From: DASRHT01 sp035293765
GTDB lineage: Bacteria; Chloroflexota; Ktedonobacteria; Ktedonobacterales; Ktedonobacteraceae
DNA length: 64,000 nt
Direction of reading: 5' to 3'
Assembly: GCA_035293765.1 (NCBI GenBank)
Contig: DATGMF010000029.1
Span: forward strand, 33,822 to 97,821
Part shown: piece by piece, positions 17,027-26,031 of the stretch
Layout: every line of letters starts with the position of its first letter
Numbering within the stretch: position 1 is the first letter of the stretch
Position numbers and translations under genes: made by a program
The notes under the pieces: model-generated
What the model was told of the DNA's origin: nothing
The model's input: only the letters and a program-made list of their open reading frames with translations
Databases searched by the model: none

Positions 17027-18196
17027 TCAAGGCTCCATTTTATTCTTGGCCTCTCTAATCGCGTCGCGCAGCACATCAAGCTTCTTCTCTTTGCCTATAG
17101 GGAGCACGCGCAAGCGATTGTAGGTTTTCTCCACCCAGCCTATGTGACGTTTTGATTGATACTCGGTAGCAAGCTGAATACCTTTCAGAGAAAGTACGAT
17201 TCCCTGGTCTAAATCACCTAGACGTAGATATGCTTCCCCTTTATCAATCGTGTATGCTCCTAGCTCCCTGAGTGGCCGGAATGGACGTAGTTTATCCGTC
17301 TGCTCGTATACTTTTAATGCTTCTTCTGGTTTCCATAATTCAGCAAATCCTCCTGCCTGTGCCCATAGCACATCATCCAGGCTAAAATCATTTGCTAGTC
17401 CAGTGATGCTATCTTTCATATCTTTCGCAATCTCAAGGGCTGCATCGATTTCATGTAGGAATGGTTTTTCATTGCCACTATCAGCATGCACTGTCGAAAG
17501 ATTGACGTGATAAATCCCTCTTACTGCCTCCGATGCTGCGTCTGCATAGGGCTTTGCTTTTTCGTAATACCGGATGGATGTTTCAAATCTGCCTCGTTTT
17601 CTCAGCAAACTTCCCTGATACACTATGCCTGTGGTGATGATATCGGGATCATTTAATTCTTGTCCTAAGTCAACCATTTCAGAGAAATGTCCTGATGCAG
17701 CCGCAAAATCAAGCCGGTCAAAGGCCATTCGTCCTCGCATCTGGTGGGTGTAGGCAAGTAATTGCTGAGCAGGTTTTAAAAACTCGCCATGATACGAAAT
17801 TAAGGCTTGGTCAAGAGCGATAGTAAGCTCTTGGAGTTTCTCCTCCAGGATTGGGGCTTGATCTGCTATCCAGAGCATATACGAGAGCTGTACCATGTCG
17901 CGCCCGGGAGCGAGCAACATTTGCAAAATGGCACTATCAGCCTGCTCTGGTTTTTGTACCTCTATGCTTCTTTTTGGTATCCCGCGTCCGATTTCTTCCA
18001 GCTTCTCTTGAGGAATATCCAAAATATCAGCCAGGCGCAATACTTGCGTCATACTATCCAGTTTGCGTTTGCCTTGCTCGATCTGGGATACATAGGCTCT
18101 GGTATATCCCCAGCGTTCTCCTAGTTCTTCTTGCGTCCAGCCTCGCTGTTGTCTATATGAGCGTACTAACTGTCCAAAAGCGTTGCTATTTAACAC
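17027..18196 (-). CDS. XRE-type helix-turn-helix regulator with TPR-like repeats
   Basis: 389 residues. The N-terminal Cro/CI-type helix-turn-helix reads FGQLVRSYRQQRGWTQEELGERWGYTRAYVSQIEQGKRKL. The remaining 300 residues are helical with TPR-like pairs (for example FETSIRYYEKAKPYADAA, KGEAYLRLGDLDQGIVLS). Such proteins often sense a peptide or partner through the TPR part. The GTG at 18196 is chosen because GGAGA lies upstream and the helix-turn-helix then starts near residue 7. The longer ATG frame adds 43 unlikely residues. A palindrome at 18221-18239 lies in its leader. Confidence 0.87.
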   Translation of the reverse strand: MLNSNAFGQLVRSYRQQRGWTQEELGERWGYTRAYVSQIEQGKRKLDSMTQVLRLADILDIPQEKLEEIGRGIPKRSIEVQKPEQADSAILQMLLAPGRDMVQLSYMLWIADQAPILEEKLQELTIALDQALISYHGEFLKPAQQLLAYTHQMRGRMAFDRLDFAAASGHFSEMVDLGQELNDPDIITTGIVYQGSLLRKRGRFETSIRYYEKAKPYADAASEAVRGIYHVNLSTVHADSGNEKPFLHEIDAALEIAKDMKDSITGLANDFSLDDVLWAQAGGFAELWKPEEALKVYEQTDKLRPFRPLRELGAYTIDKGEAYLRLGDLDQGIVLSLKGIQLATEYQSKRHIGWVEKTYNRLRVLPIGKEKKLDVLRDAIREAKNKMEP

Positions 18197-18220
18197 CTGT
18201 TCTCTCCACTTTCTCCGCAA

Positions 18221-18239
18221 ATGTAACACATTGTTACAT
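18221..18239. promoter_or_regulatory. Palindrome upstream of the XRE-TPR gene
   Basis: A perfect 7-bp inverted repeat ATGTAAC-5-GTTACAT lies 25 bases upstream of the chosen GTG start. Position and symmetry suggest an operator for autoregulation. Confidence 0.4.
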
Positions 18240-18372
18240 GCTGGTAGCTCTCTGCTGCACACTAGAACGTCGGATGGAACTACTATTGTTCGTGACTGCA
18301 ATAAGCGCAACTGACAGTAACACATTATAGTTTGTTGCTTTCACTTTAGCAACGCAAGGAAAGGCGAAGTAG

Positions 18373-18633
18373 ATGTCACAAAGTGAGGTATCCCGCATAC
18401 GGGAGCAAATCAGGCTGGAATATGAAGCAAGCCAGCGCATATTTACCGACTTCACGTTGACTGCGAGGCACCAGTACATCACTAAACGACAGGAGAATAT
18501 TGGAGCCTGCTTTGAGGAACTGAGTAAACTGCTGTCTCCACAAGAAGCGATAGCGATTGTTTCAGAAACGCTTAACGCTTCTCATTCCTACTATGCTTCA
18601 TTGAAGTGTATACCCAAACCCCATATGCGTTAG
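18373..18633 (+). CDS. Small conserved-type protein of unknown function
   Basis: 86 residues, entirely helical by composition (SRIREQIRLEYEASQRIF ... SPQEAIAIVSETLN), no signal or membrane segment. An AGGAAAGG site lies upstream of the ATG. It resembles a class of short helical proteins that I associate with Ktedonobacteria, but I cannot name a function. It is divergent from the XRE-TPR gene and is followed after 42 bases by another small gene. Confidence 0.65.
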   Translation: MSQSEVSRIREQIRLEYEASQRIFTDFTLTARHQYITKRQENIGACFEELSKLLSPQEAIAIVSETLNASHSYYASLKCIPKPHMR

Positions 18634-18675
18634 GATGGCAATGAGCCATGAACTATTAAGTGGAGGAGGTTATAC

Positions 18676-19059
18676 ATGGCAAAGCGTCGTATTCGTGGCA
18701 AAGCGATGAAAGTAAAACTCCCCTGTCTTCTGTTTACCCGTGAACAACTGGTCATTTTGCGAAAGGCGCTAGAGCCATTTGAGCAGATGATTCTTACGCA
18801 AAAGAATCCATTGCCGAATTCAGATTTTGCGTTGGCAATCGTCACGCAGCTACAAATAAAAATACAGCACATGATGATGTCTGCTGCTCGGGGAGAACCT
18901 GTGGCATTTGACACGAATGAAACGCTTATCCTGCGAGCGGCTGTGTGTATGTTCGCGCTTTATCTAGAGACTACCGAGCACTCTACCGAAGGGGATGCCC
19001 TGAAACAGCAGCGTCAAACACTTAGCTCTTTGCTCGCGATTCCTCAAGTTCCGACATGA
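18676..19059 (+). CDS. Small protein of unknown function
   Basis: 127 residues with a basic N-terminus (MAKRRIRGKAMKVK) and mainly helical remainder. A near-perfect GGAGGAGGT ribosome-binding site precedes the ATG, so it is likely well translated. No known domain is recognised. It probably shares a transcript with the 86-residue gene upstream. Confidence 0.65.
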   Translation: MAKRRIRGKAMKVKLPCLLFTREQLVILRKALEPFEQMILTQKNPLPNSDFALAIVTQLQIKIQHMMMSAARGEPVAFDTNETLILRAAVCMFALYLETTEHSTEGDALKQQRQTLSSLLAIPQVPT

Positions 19060-19136
19060 CATGCGGATGCAACGCTTCCCTATGCGAATTCGTACTAAAA
19101 CAAAGTAAATGATAATCAGGCAAGAGGGAGACAGGT

Positions 19137-19868
19137 GTGATGCGATCCACGAAGTCCGCGCGCGATCCCAGGGATTATGGCTATCCCACCACTGACATGG
19201 AAGCCCTTTCTGCGAAGGCAGCCGAAGTCACCAAACGGTTGACGCAACTGTATGGGGAGTTACCTTTTTCCAGCAAAGATCCCATGAGCATGCTGGTCGA
19301 AATTCTCCTTTCGCATCGTACGTATGACGCGCAAACCGATGCAGCCTACGGTAATTTGCTGCAACGCTTTGGCTCGTGGGAAGCAGTGCGAGACGCACCA
19401 ACAGCAGAAGTGCAAGAGACCATCGCCAATGTCAACTTTCCCGAAGTAAAAGCTCCACGTATTCAAGCAGTACTGCGCCAAATTACCGAAGAGCGAGGCA
19501 ACCTCAACCTGGATTTTTTATGTGATCTGCCTATCGAAGAGAGTATGCAGTGGCTTGATCGTTTTGAGGGAGTAGGACCGAAAACAACAGCCTGCGTTCT
19601 GCTCTTCTCGTGTCAGCGTGCCGTCTTACCGGTTGATACACATGTGGCGCGTACCTCTATACGACTTGGTCTGATTGGCAAGAAAGTATCAGCCGATGCA
19701 GCTCATAACCTCTTGCAGGCCCTCTTACCGCAAAATGCCCGCAGCATCTATAATTTTCACAAGGCCCTCTTGCGCCACGGGCAGCGCGTGTGCGTATTTG
19801 AGCGTCCACGCTGCAATCAGTGCGTTCTTACCGATATCTGCGATTATTACCAATCACTGCTTAAATAA
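19137..19868 (+). CDS. nth: Endonuclease III-like DNA glycosylase (HhH-GPD)
   Basis: 243 residues. Base-excision repair glycosylase/AP lyase. The helix-hairpin-helix is LDRFEGVGPKTTACVLLF with the catalytic lysine K149, and the catalytic aspartate is D167 in PVDTHVART. The C-terminal 4Fe-4S loop has C-x6-C-x2-C-x5-C. The usual LSAQT segment reads LSHRTYDAQT, so this is a divergent subgroup and substrate range may differ. The first codon may be GTG 19137 or the ATG that follows. A GAGGGAG site lies upstream. Confidence 0.87.
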   Translation: MMRSTKSARDPRDYGYPTTDMEALSAKAAEVTKRLTQLYGELPFSSKDPMSMLVEILLSHRTYDAQTDAAYGNLLQRFGSWEAVRDAPTAEVQETIANVNFPEVKAPRIQAVLRQITEERGNLNLDFLCDLPIEESMQWLDRFEGVGPKTTACVLLFSCQRAVLPVDTHVARTSIRLGLIGKKVSADAAHNLLQALLPQNARSIYNFHKALLRHGQRVCVFERPRCNQCVLTDICDYYQSLLK

Positions 19869-19897
19869 CGTCGTGTGCTGGTTACTGTGAGGAGGCG

Positions 19898-19970
19898 GCG
19901 AGGGATTGCCCCTACCCATCTGATCCGGTCTCCCCATCATCGTGGGCACTGCCGCAGGGCAATCCCTCGC
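19898..19970. repeat. Intergenic inverted repeat
   Basis: A perfect 14-bp inverted repeat (GCGAGGGATTGCCC at 19898-19911 and its complement at 19957-19970) with a 45-base loop. It lies between convergent genes. It may end both transcripts and belongs by style to the dispersed G+C-rich hairpins of this window. Confidence 0.6.
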
Positions 19971-20070
19971 GGTTGCCCTTCTCGCCTCCGATGACCTTGC
20001 AGATTCCCTGGAAAACAAAGAACCCGGCGTCCTGTCTGGAGAGCGCCGGGTAAGCTTGCGGGGAGACAGG

Positions 20071-20886
20071 TCAGCCATTGAGCAGGAGGGAGAGCGAGGG
20101 AGCTGGAATCTCGTGCTGATCGGAGATGGCGATTACAGCCGTACCAACGGCGAAAAACTCGATCACATGCGAGCCCCAGCCATGACTGCGCTCGACGATC
20201 TGCGCGCCAACAACTCCCTCCGCCTTCAGGCTCATCGCTTCGGTCTGCATCCGTTCCATTGCCAGTTCGCGGGCATCGTAGAGGCCCTGGGTGTAGTTGG
20301 TCATCTCGACGTTGCGCCCCATGTTGTTGAACCACTGGCCGAGGCCCTGGCGTGAGACGTGATAGACGCAGTTCCCCATGACCATACCCACAGGCCGGTA
20401 GCCTGCACGCAGCAAGGTCCAGAAGTCCTGCCCGGAGAGATCAGAGGTGAAAGGCATGTTATGCGCATTGCGATAAGAGCCTTTGCTGCTGCGTGAGCGG
20501 ATCGCGGTGCCGATAGCGACGAATTCGGCGAGGGACTCGCCCCACTCGTGGCGTGTGACCTCTAACCGCACGCCGACGATGCCATCGGCCCCCAGCGCGT
20601 CGGCCTCCTCTTCCATGCGGGTCATCGCCAGTTCGCGCGCGTGATACATCGCCTGAGTGAGTACCGTCATTTCCTGGTTCTGACTCCAGTTCGCCCGCTG
20701 ATAGCCGATGTGATAGATGGAACTTCCCACTACCAGCCCAACGGGATCGAAGCCGGCCTCTCGTACCAGGAGAAACTCGTTGACGCTGAGATCGCTGGTG
20801 AACAGTCCGCGATGACCGGCATCGGTGCGCATACTGGTGAGGCGTTCGCGAGCATGGACAGGCAGGTCGTTATTCTTTGAAGACAT
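20071..20886 (-). CDS. Tandem YbjQ-like (heavy-metal-binding domain) protein
   Basis: 271 residues made of two similar halves. Each half has FTSDLS, a GxxPVG segment, an ALREL/ARELAM helix and a strand such as GADGIVGVRLEVTRHEWG ... EFVAIGTAI, which resembles the YbjQ/heavy-metal-binding domain. No clustered cysteine or histidine metal site is visible. An AGGAG site precedes the ATG. It lies 43 bases after its longer paralogue. Function unknown. Confidence 0.75.
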   Translation of the reverse strand: MSSKNNDLPVHARERLTSMRTDAGHRGLFTSDLSVNEFLLVREAGFDPVGLVVGSSIYHIGYQRANWSQNQEMTVLTQAMYHARELAMTRMEEEADALGADGIVGVRLEVTRHEWGESLAEFVAIGTAIRSRSSKGSYRNAHNMPFTSDLSGQDFWTLLRAGYRPVGMVMGNCVYHVSRQGLGQWFNNMGRNVEMTNYTQGLYDARELAMERMQTEAMSLKAEGVVGAQIVERSHGWGSHVIEFFAVGTAVIAISDQHEIPAPSLSLLLNG

Positions 20887-20929
20887 ATGGATAGATACTC
20901 CTTATTTTTCTGTATGGTAATGCTCAAAA

Positions 20930-21910
20930 CTATCCGCGAAAGGTCAGTTCCTGGTTCTGCCCGTAGCGTCCGGGACGCAGGTCGGTGAAGGTCAGGGCTG
21001 CTTTGGGTGCAGGAATGACATGATCTTTTTTAACGCTAATAATAGCGGTGCCGAGGACCGCAAAATGCACGTACAGATCCATATACCTCCGTTTGCCACC
21101 GTTATCGGTTTCGTACTCATGTATCTGGCGATTGTTCTCGATGTGCATGCCAACGATACCCAGAGCCTGCTGCTGGCGCGCCATAGCGGTCGCGCGCTGC
21201 ATCGCCAGGTGGCGAGCATTGTAAAGCCCTTGAGTGAATGGACCGATCTCCTGGTTCGTGCCACCGAGCCACCAGCCCAGGATTTGCTGAGTCAGGTTGC
21301 TGCCCAGGGCGACATAGTAGGAGCAATATCCTGTCACAACGCCGGCGGGATAGTAGCCGGCCTGGAGAAGGGTCCAGAATTCCTGCCCCGAGAGATCGCT
21401 GAGAAATGGGCGTCCGGTCGCCGCGCTCCCTGGCAGCTTGATGGCGGTGCCAATCGCGGTATATTCGAGCAGATTACTGCCCCACTCGTAGCTACGTCGC
21501 GTAAAACGCACGCCAATTACGCCGTGCGCTCCCAGCAACTTGGCCTCCTGCTCTAATCGGCTCAGGGCCAGCGAGGCCGCATGTTGGTGCGCCTGGGAGA
21601 GGGTATCCATCTCCCTCGCCTGCGTATTCCAGGTATACTGGCGCAGGTACTGCCATCCCACCTGGTAGATCGAGCTTCCCATCACCTGGCTCAGGGGCTG
21701 ATACCCAGGTTCGCGCGTCAGCAGGAATTCATTGACGCTCAGGTCGCTGGTAAAGAGCGGATGACCGGCCTCCATCTCTTCGCTCAGCCGTCGTTGTGCT
21801 TTGAGCGGCAAGCCGCCAGCTTGCAACGCCTGACGGCTTGCCTCAGCCTCTTGCTGCTCCTGCTGCCTTCGTTGTATCTCCTCGGGCGAGGAGCGTTTCC
21901 AAAGGGGCAT
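20930..21910 (-). CDS. Tandem YbjQ-like protein, longer paralogue
   Basis: 326 residues with the same two-part layout as the next gene downstream: FTSDLSVNEFLLTREPGYQPLSQVMG in the first half and FLSDLSGQEFWTLLQAGYYPAGVVTG in the second. It has an extra Gln/Glu-rich N-terminus (about residues 8-40). Strands GAHGVIGVRF and ALGIVGMHIE match the YbjQ-like pattern. A GGAGGT site precedes the ATG. The pair clearly arose by duplication. No signal peptide; role unknown. Confidence 0.75.
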   Translation of the reverse strand: MPLWKRSSPEEIQRRQQEQQEAEASRQALQAGGLPLKAQRRLSEEMEAGHPLFTSDLSVNEFLLTREPGYQPLSQVMGSSIYQVGWQYLRQYTWNTQAREMDTLSQAHQHAASLALSRLEQEAKLLGAHGVIGVRFTRRSYEWGSNLLEYTAIGTAIKLPGSAATGRPFLSDLSGQEFWTLLQAGYYPAGVVTGYCSYYVALGSNLTQQILGWWLGGTNQEIGPFTQGLYNARHLAMQRATAMARQQQALGIVGMHIENNRQIHEYETDNGGKRRYMDLYVHFAVLGTAIISVKKDHVIPAPKAALTFTDLRPGRYGQNQELTFRG

Positions 21911-21968
21911 GATAACCTCCGTTGATAAATCGCGACATAAGACCTCAGACTTCAGCTAGCGAGAGCGG

Positions 21969-22376
21969 TCATAGGAGAAAGCGTTCGAGGGCGGCACGGG
22001 CCTGGAAACTCTGCTCCGCCTGTTGAGCCAGCCCCGCAGCCAGTTCCTCGATCCATTGCTCCATCGGTAGCTGATCGGTTTTGAGCACAATGCCTCGCAC
22101 AACCTTTGCTCGTAGAGTGATGAGCGGCCCTCGTTGCTCGCGGGAAATACGATATTGCTGCTCTCCCAGCGTGACGGAAATCTCCCTGACGGGATGTTCG
22201 CGGGAGAAGAGTTTGTTCTGGCGCGTAACCACCGTCTGCTGCGGCAGCGCACCCTCCAGCTTGATCGCCAGGGCCTCCAGAAACGCGTTGAGATCGGACA
22301 TATCGGCACGAAGCGACGCTGCCAGCAGGTCTACCTGCAATGGCTCGCCCAACGGCTCACCCAGTTCGTCTGGCAT
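21969..22376 (-). CDS. Unknown protein, first gene of the YbjQ cluster
   Basis: 135 residues. Mixed: an N-terminal helix pair (DMSDLNAFLEALAIKLEGALP), central strands (REISVTLGEQQYRISREQRGPLITLRAKVVRGIVL) and C-terminal helices rich in Ala/Gln. GGAAGGAG precedes the ATG. It lies 58 bases upstream of the YbjQ paralogues in the same direction, so it is the first gene of a three-gene operon. Not recognised. Confidence 0.65.
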   Translation of the reverse strand: MPDELGEPLGEPLQVDLLAASLRADMSDLNAFLEALAIKLEGALPQQTVVTRQNKLFSREHPVREISVTLGEQQYRISREQRGPLITLRAKVVRGIVLKTDQLPMEQWIEELAAGLAQQAEQSFQARAALERFLL

Positions 22377-22432
22377 CCTCCACTCCTTCCTTTTACACCA
22401 GGTTGATTCCCCGGTTTGAAGCTTGCAATGTT

Positions 22433-22458
22433 GTGCGTTTATGCTAACATAAACGCAC
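22433..22458 (-). promoter_or_regulatory. 26-bp palindrome in the promoter of the YbjQ cluster
   Basis: A perfect 11-bp inverted repeat (GTGCGTTTATG, 22433-22443, and its complement, 22448-22458) around CTAA, 57 bases upstream of the first gene. On the minus strand it covers the -10-like TTATGT, with TTGATA upstream as a possible -35. Likely an operator. Confidence 0.5.
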
Positions 22459-22798
22459 CTGTACGCTGATTATCAAATACCTATCTGGACAAAGTTTACC
22501 ACCTGTTTCAGTGAAAGAACACTGTGGACTTCTTCTTTCACGAAGCCCTTTTGTGATATTAGGCAATATATATGCGTATTTGAGCACCGCTACTGCGATA
22601 AATGCGTACTAACCGGTTTGTATGATTAATAATATATGGTCATTAACCCACTGAAATAAGTACCTTATGTTAAAAATAAGTGAAAGTCAAATAGTACTTT
22701 TCCTCTATATTTTTTCATCTTGGAATGCGCTGTGTTATCCTTTTTCGCAGAGATGTTGTTTATGTGGTTTGTGCGGTTTTTTATCAGGAGAAAAAGAG
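22459..22798. other. Intergenic region, A+T-rich
   Basis: 340 bases between divergent genes. It is clearly more A+T-rich than its surroundings and must hold the globin promoter. An open frame continues upstream of the globin start to 22667, but it lacks a ribosome-binding site and looks non-coding. No other structure seen. Confidence 0.5.
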
Positions 22799-23446
22799 AT
22801 GCTGAGCCAGAAATTGCTCATTCCTCAGCGTACCCCTTATGCCCTTGACAATACAATTTATACGTCCCCCTGGGCTACAACGTGGCAACGGGTCTATCGC
22901 CAGGTCTTCTGGCTGTCTGATGGGCGGAGGGACATTCGCAGGATAGCGACGTTGCTACATAAGACGGAAGCTGTGATAGAGCAGGTGGTCAGGGAGTTGA
23001 CCGTCGGCGGCTATACCAGCATGCAAGTGGAGAAAAAGGTTCTTATCATGGATGCTGCTTTGCTCAAGCAAAGTTTTGAGATGATCATACCTCAAAGGGA
23101 AGCGTTTGCACGCAGCTTCTACCAGCGTTTATTTGCCTACTATCCCGAAACGCGCCAGCTCTTTGCCCATACCGATATAAAAAGGCAGGGAAGCTCTCTG
23201 CTGGCGACGCTGGCGACGATTGTTGCCGGCGTACAGCGTGGCGATAATCTGGCGCTAATGCTGCAAAGTCTGGGCGAAAGGCATCAACACTACGGAGCAG
23301 CTCCCGATCATTATCCGCTTGTTGGCGGCGTGCTGCTGGAAACCTTCAGCGAATATTTAGGTCCGAGGTTTACCCTCGACATGCAGGATGCCTGGAGCAA
23401 AGCCTTCGAGATCATTAGCTCTCACATGATCGCTGCCTACTCATAA
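22799..23446 (+). CDS. Globin-domain protein with an N-terminal helical extension
   Basis: 215 residues. Residues about 85-213 are a bacterial haemoglobin-like globin. The proximal histidine is in LGERHQHYG, followed by the family-typical YPLVGGVLLETFSEYLG and DAWSKAFEII, and aromatic residues occupy the distal B helix (FARSFYQRLFAYYPET). Such globins bind O2 or NO. The first 80 residues resemble a small winged-helix-like unit (SDGRRDIRRIATLLHKTEAVIEQVVRELTVGGY) and could pass a haem signal. ATG 22799 is used because AGGAG lies upstream. No reductase domain is present. Confidence 0.82.
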   Translation: MLSQKLLIPQRTPYALDNTIYTSPWATTWQRVYRQVFWLSDGRRDIRRIATLLHKTEAVIEQVVRELTVGGYTSMQVEKKVLIMDAALLKQSFEMIIPQREAFARSFYQRLFAYYPETRQLFAHTDIKRQGSSLLATLATIVAGVQRGDNLALMLQSLGERHQHYGAAPDHYPLVGGVLLETFSEYLGPRFTLDMQDAWSKAFEIISSHMIAAYS

Positions 23447-23590
23447 TTTCTGGTGGCTGTATCCTGCCGGTCCTGTATCCAGAATTGATAGCGCCGAATT
23501 GACAACCAGAGGCGCCGATGGTTCGTGTTATAGCATAGAAAATCATAGCGATGTCGCCATGAAGCATGGGTTATGAAAGGCCGATTGACT

Positions 23591-24418
23591 ATGACTATAA
23601 CTGCGAGCATCCAGGATGTGGTTCAGCAAAAACTGACAGCTTTTGATCGTTTACAGCCTGCGTTCGAAGAGAATTTTCGCTTTCTCCAGGAGGTACATGG
23701 GCAGAAGCGTTTTTTCTCGTTTTCTGTTGCCGAAGTGGTGCATTATCTGCATGCGCGTTGGATCTGTGAGTGCAAAAGCCGCTTGCTGAGCGTTCCTCGA
23801 ACGGTCAAAGAATATGAGGGAAGGCGCTGCCTGGAACTGTTGTGGTTGTGGCAGGAGGAAGAGGATACAGCCGCCGTGGTGGGGTTCTTGCAACATAAGC
23901 TGGATATGCAGCCTTTTGCGGATCTTACGCGTCAACTGCAAGAGGCGCGGCGCGTACATTTTGATGAGGGGATGGTGCAGCGCCTGGCGCATGGACGGCA
24001 GATTTTGCTCAATCGCGGCTTCAATCTCATGCATGCACTCGATGCCATTTTTGCGCTACCCCAGGATGATTTATTTGCCGCGGTCCACGACGCCTGCGCC
24101 CACTATCATCACCTGCCTGAACAACTCAAAGAGCAGATGGCTGAGCTGGACGCGCCGCTCTATGCCTATGTGCCCAATCCCGCACTTGCCCGCCGCAACA
24201 TGCTGATCATGAACAAGCTCGGCGTCAATGTGTTGCAATATCCCGCCGACCTGCCGGGCAGACGTTCTTGGCGGGTGGTGGCTCCGGTCGGACCATTAAG
24301 CCCCTTTGCAGAGCACATTTTTGATGGCTACCTGGAGCTGACCGCGCCTCTCCACAATAATATTAAACGTGTGCAGTTTACCGATAGGCCTGAGCGCAGC
24401 GAGACCGGGGATATGTAG
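23591..24418 (+). CDS. Unknown protein downstream of the globin gene
   Basis: 275 residues, soluble and mostly helical, with many aromatic and charged residues. A histidine-rich stretch (HDACAHYHHLPEQLKEQ) lies near the middle. The C-terminus carries a predicted beta segment (RRSWRVVAPVGPLSPFAEHIFDGYLEL). No known family recognised. ATG 23591 has GAAAGG ten bases upstream. The same direction and a 144-base gap suggest, but do not prove, co-expression with the globin. Confidence 0.65.
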   Translation: MTITASIQDVVQQKLTAFDRLQPAFEENFRFLQEVHGQKRFFSFSVAEVVHYLHARWICECKSRLLSVPRTVKEYEGRRCLELLWLWQEEEDTAAVVGFLQHKLDMQPFADLTRQLQEARRVHFDEGMVQRLAHGRQILLNRGFNLMHALDAIFALPQDDLFAAVHDACAHYHHLPEQLKEQMAELDAPLYAYVPNPALARRNMLIMNKLGVNVLQYPADLPGRRSWRVVAPVGPLSPFAEHIFDGYLELTAPLHNNIKRVQFTDRPERSETGDM

Positions 24419-24468
24419 TTACGGACTTTGGCAAATTCTTTTGGCAAAGCCCTGTGGCTAGGAATGCT

Positions 24469-24569
24469 CTGTGGCGACGTGATTGCATCACGTCCGCTTC
24501 AGCGCCCTTCCTTGCCTGTATAAGTATGGGGATCGGCGGTAAGCCGGACGCCATCAATCGTCGCCACAG
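24469..24569. repeat. Inverted repeat between convergent genes
   Basis: An 11-bp perfect inverted repeat, CTGTGGCGACG (24469-24479) and its complement (24559-24569), encloses a smaller GTGAT-CATCAC-type hairpin. It lies between the convergent unknown gene and the phosphoesterase gene. Confidence 0.5.
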
Positions 24570-24594
24570 CAGGTCAGTCAACGAAATTCCGATT

Positions 24595-26031
24595 TTATGG
24601 CGTTGATGCTGGTCCCGGAGCCGGGTTGGTCGGGAGGACCAATGGCGCTCTCGGCTGCTGCGAGAAGTCAAAATCGGCCAGCAGGTTGCCCAGTTGTGAA
24701 ACGTTCTCGCGTACCGTGGGGCGCGGATCGGGGCGTCCGTCGGTATTGGGATCGAGGCGCTGGCTGTTCAGGAAGTCGTCCTCAATGAATTTCAGGTAAG
24801 CATCGAAGCTCAATGTTTGATGGTCGATATAGCCCTTCTTCGCGTACGGGCTGATCACTATTCCCGGCACACGCAGTCCGTAGCCGTTCTGATCAATATG
24901 CGGTGGCACAACGTGATCGTAGAAGCCGCCCCAGTCATCCCAGGCGAGGAAGATGGCCGTGCTACTCCAATCTGGCCCCTGCATGATGGTATTAATCAAT
25001 CCGGTGACATAAGACTGGCCTGTGCTGACAAGAGCTGGCGGGTGTTCGCTATTTTTCCCATTGGGGACGATCCAGCTTACCGAGGGCAGCGAACCGTTTT
25101 TGGCGGCGGTATAAAAGTTGTCCAGCGTCTGGATGTTTTTCAGCTCGCCATCCTGTTTGACCGTATCGAAGTAGGGCAGCGGATTCCAGATTTGTGGTGT
25201 GCCTGCCCGTTGCGGCTGCGGAGTGCAGGTCATCTCATCATCCTCGCAATCGGGCTGAGTGCCATCCGCGACATAGTAAGCCCAGCTAACATTGGCTTTA
25301 TGCAGTAGATAGGTCAGGTCGGTCCAGGCGTAATCGGGGCGCGGAACCGGTCCCTTTGGGCGTCCCTGGATTGATTGCGGGCTCTGAAGCGCGTTCTGGC
25401 AGCTCATTGGATCGCCTGGCTGGCTACAACGCGCCGACCACGCCGAGACCATGAAGAGGTGTTCTGGCAGGCTCCATGATGCATTGGGCTCAAACATATG
25501 ATCCTGGAGAACGAACTGCTGAGCGTAAGTCCAGTAATTGGGGATCTCGCGCGCGTCATGGTATCCCATCACATCGGGCAGTTTGGTATTGCTGGTGCAG
25601 GCCGGATCAAATGGCCCGTTGCACGAAGTTTTTCGCCCCTTCAACTCCTGGCGAATAAAACCATCCATCTTGCCGTTGTCAATGTCGCTGGTTGCATTGG
25701 TGGCGCCATGCGGGCCTCCATTATTCAGATCGTTGGAATCGTGATATGGCTTCACGCACTGGTTACTTCTGGGATCAGGCACGCAAACGGTAGGCTGGCC
25801 GTTTTGTATCGGAATGCCGTCCGCTCCGGGGAATGTGCCGAAGTAGCTGTCAAATGAGCGATTCTCCTGCATAATCACGACAACATGTTTGATTTTGTGA
25901 ATATCCCCATTCTGGGTTGAGGAACCTGGCGTACTACAGGCGGCCAATAGCGAGGTCGCGAAAAGAAATGCCAGGACCCACCTGGAAGCATGCTGTAAAT
26001 GCCCTGACGGCCTTGCTATATATTGTTTCAT
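24595..26031 (-). CDS. Secreted phosphoesterase (phospholipase C/acid phosphatase family), lipoprotein
   Basis: 478 residues. A signal peptide ends in a lipobox, LLAAC with Cys32, so it is an exported lipoprotein. The core HVVVIMQENRSFDSYFGTFPGADG is the hallmark of the phospholipase C-type phosphoesterase family, where the Glu-Asn pair binds metal. Later ENPxxx-like segments (PNGKNSEHPP, AWDDWGGFYDHVVPP, GLRVPGIVISPYAKKG) also match. It likely hydrolyses phosphodiesters or monoesters outside the membrane, for phosphate supply. The substrate cannot be told. Confidence 0.9.
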   Translation of the reverse strand: MKQYIARPSGHLQHASRWVLAFLFATSLLAACSTPGSSTQNGDIHKIKHVVVIMQENRSFDSYFGTFPGADGIPIQNGQPTVCVPDPRSNQCVKPYHDSNDLNNGGPHGATNATSDIDNGKMDGFIRQELKGRKTSCNGPFDPACTSNTKLPDVMGYHDAREIPNYWTYAQQFVLQDHMFEPNASWSLPEHLFMVSAWSARCSQPGDPMSCQNALQSPQSIQGRPKGPVPRPDYAWTDLTYLLHKANVSWAYYVADGTQPDCEDDEMTCTPQPQRAGTPQIWNPLPYFDTVKQDGELKNIQTLDNFYTAAKNGSLPSVSWIVPNGKNSEHPPALVSTGQSYVTGLINTIMQGPDWSSTAIFLAWDDWGGFYDHVVPPHIDQNGYGLRVPGIVISPYAKKGYIDHQTLSFDAYLKFIEDDFLNSQRLDPNTDGRPDPRPTVRENVSQLGNLLADFDFSQQPRAPLVLPTNPAPGPASTP

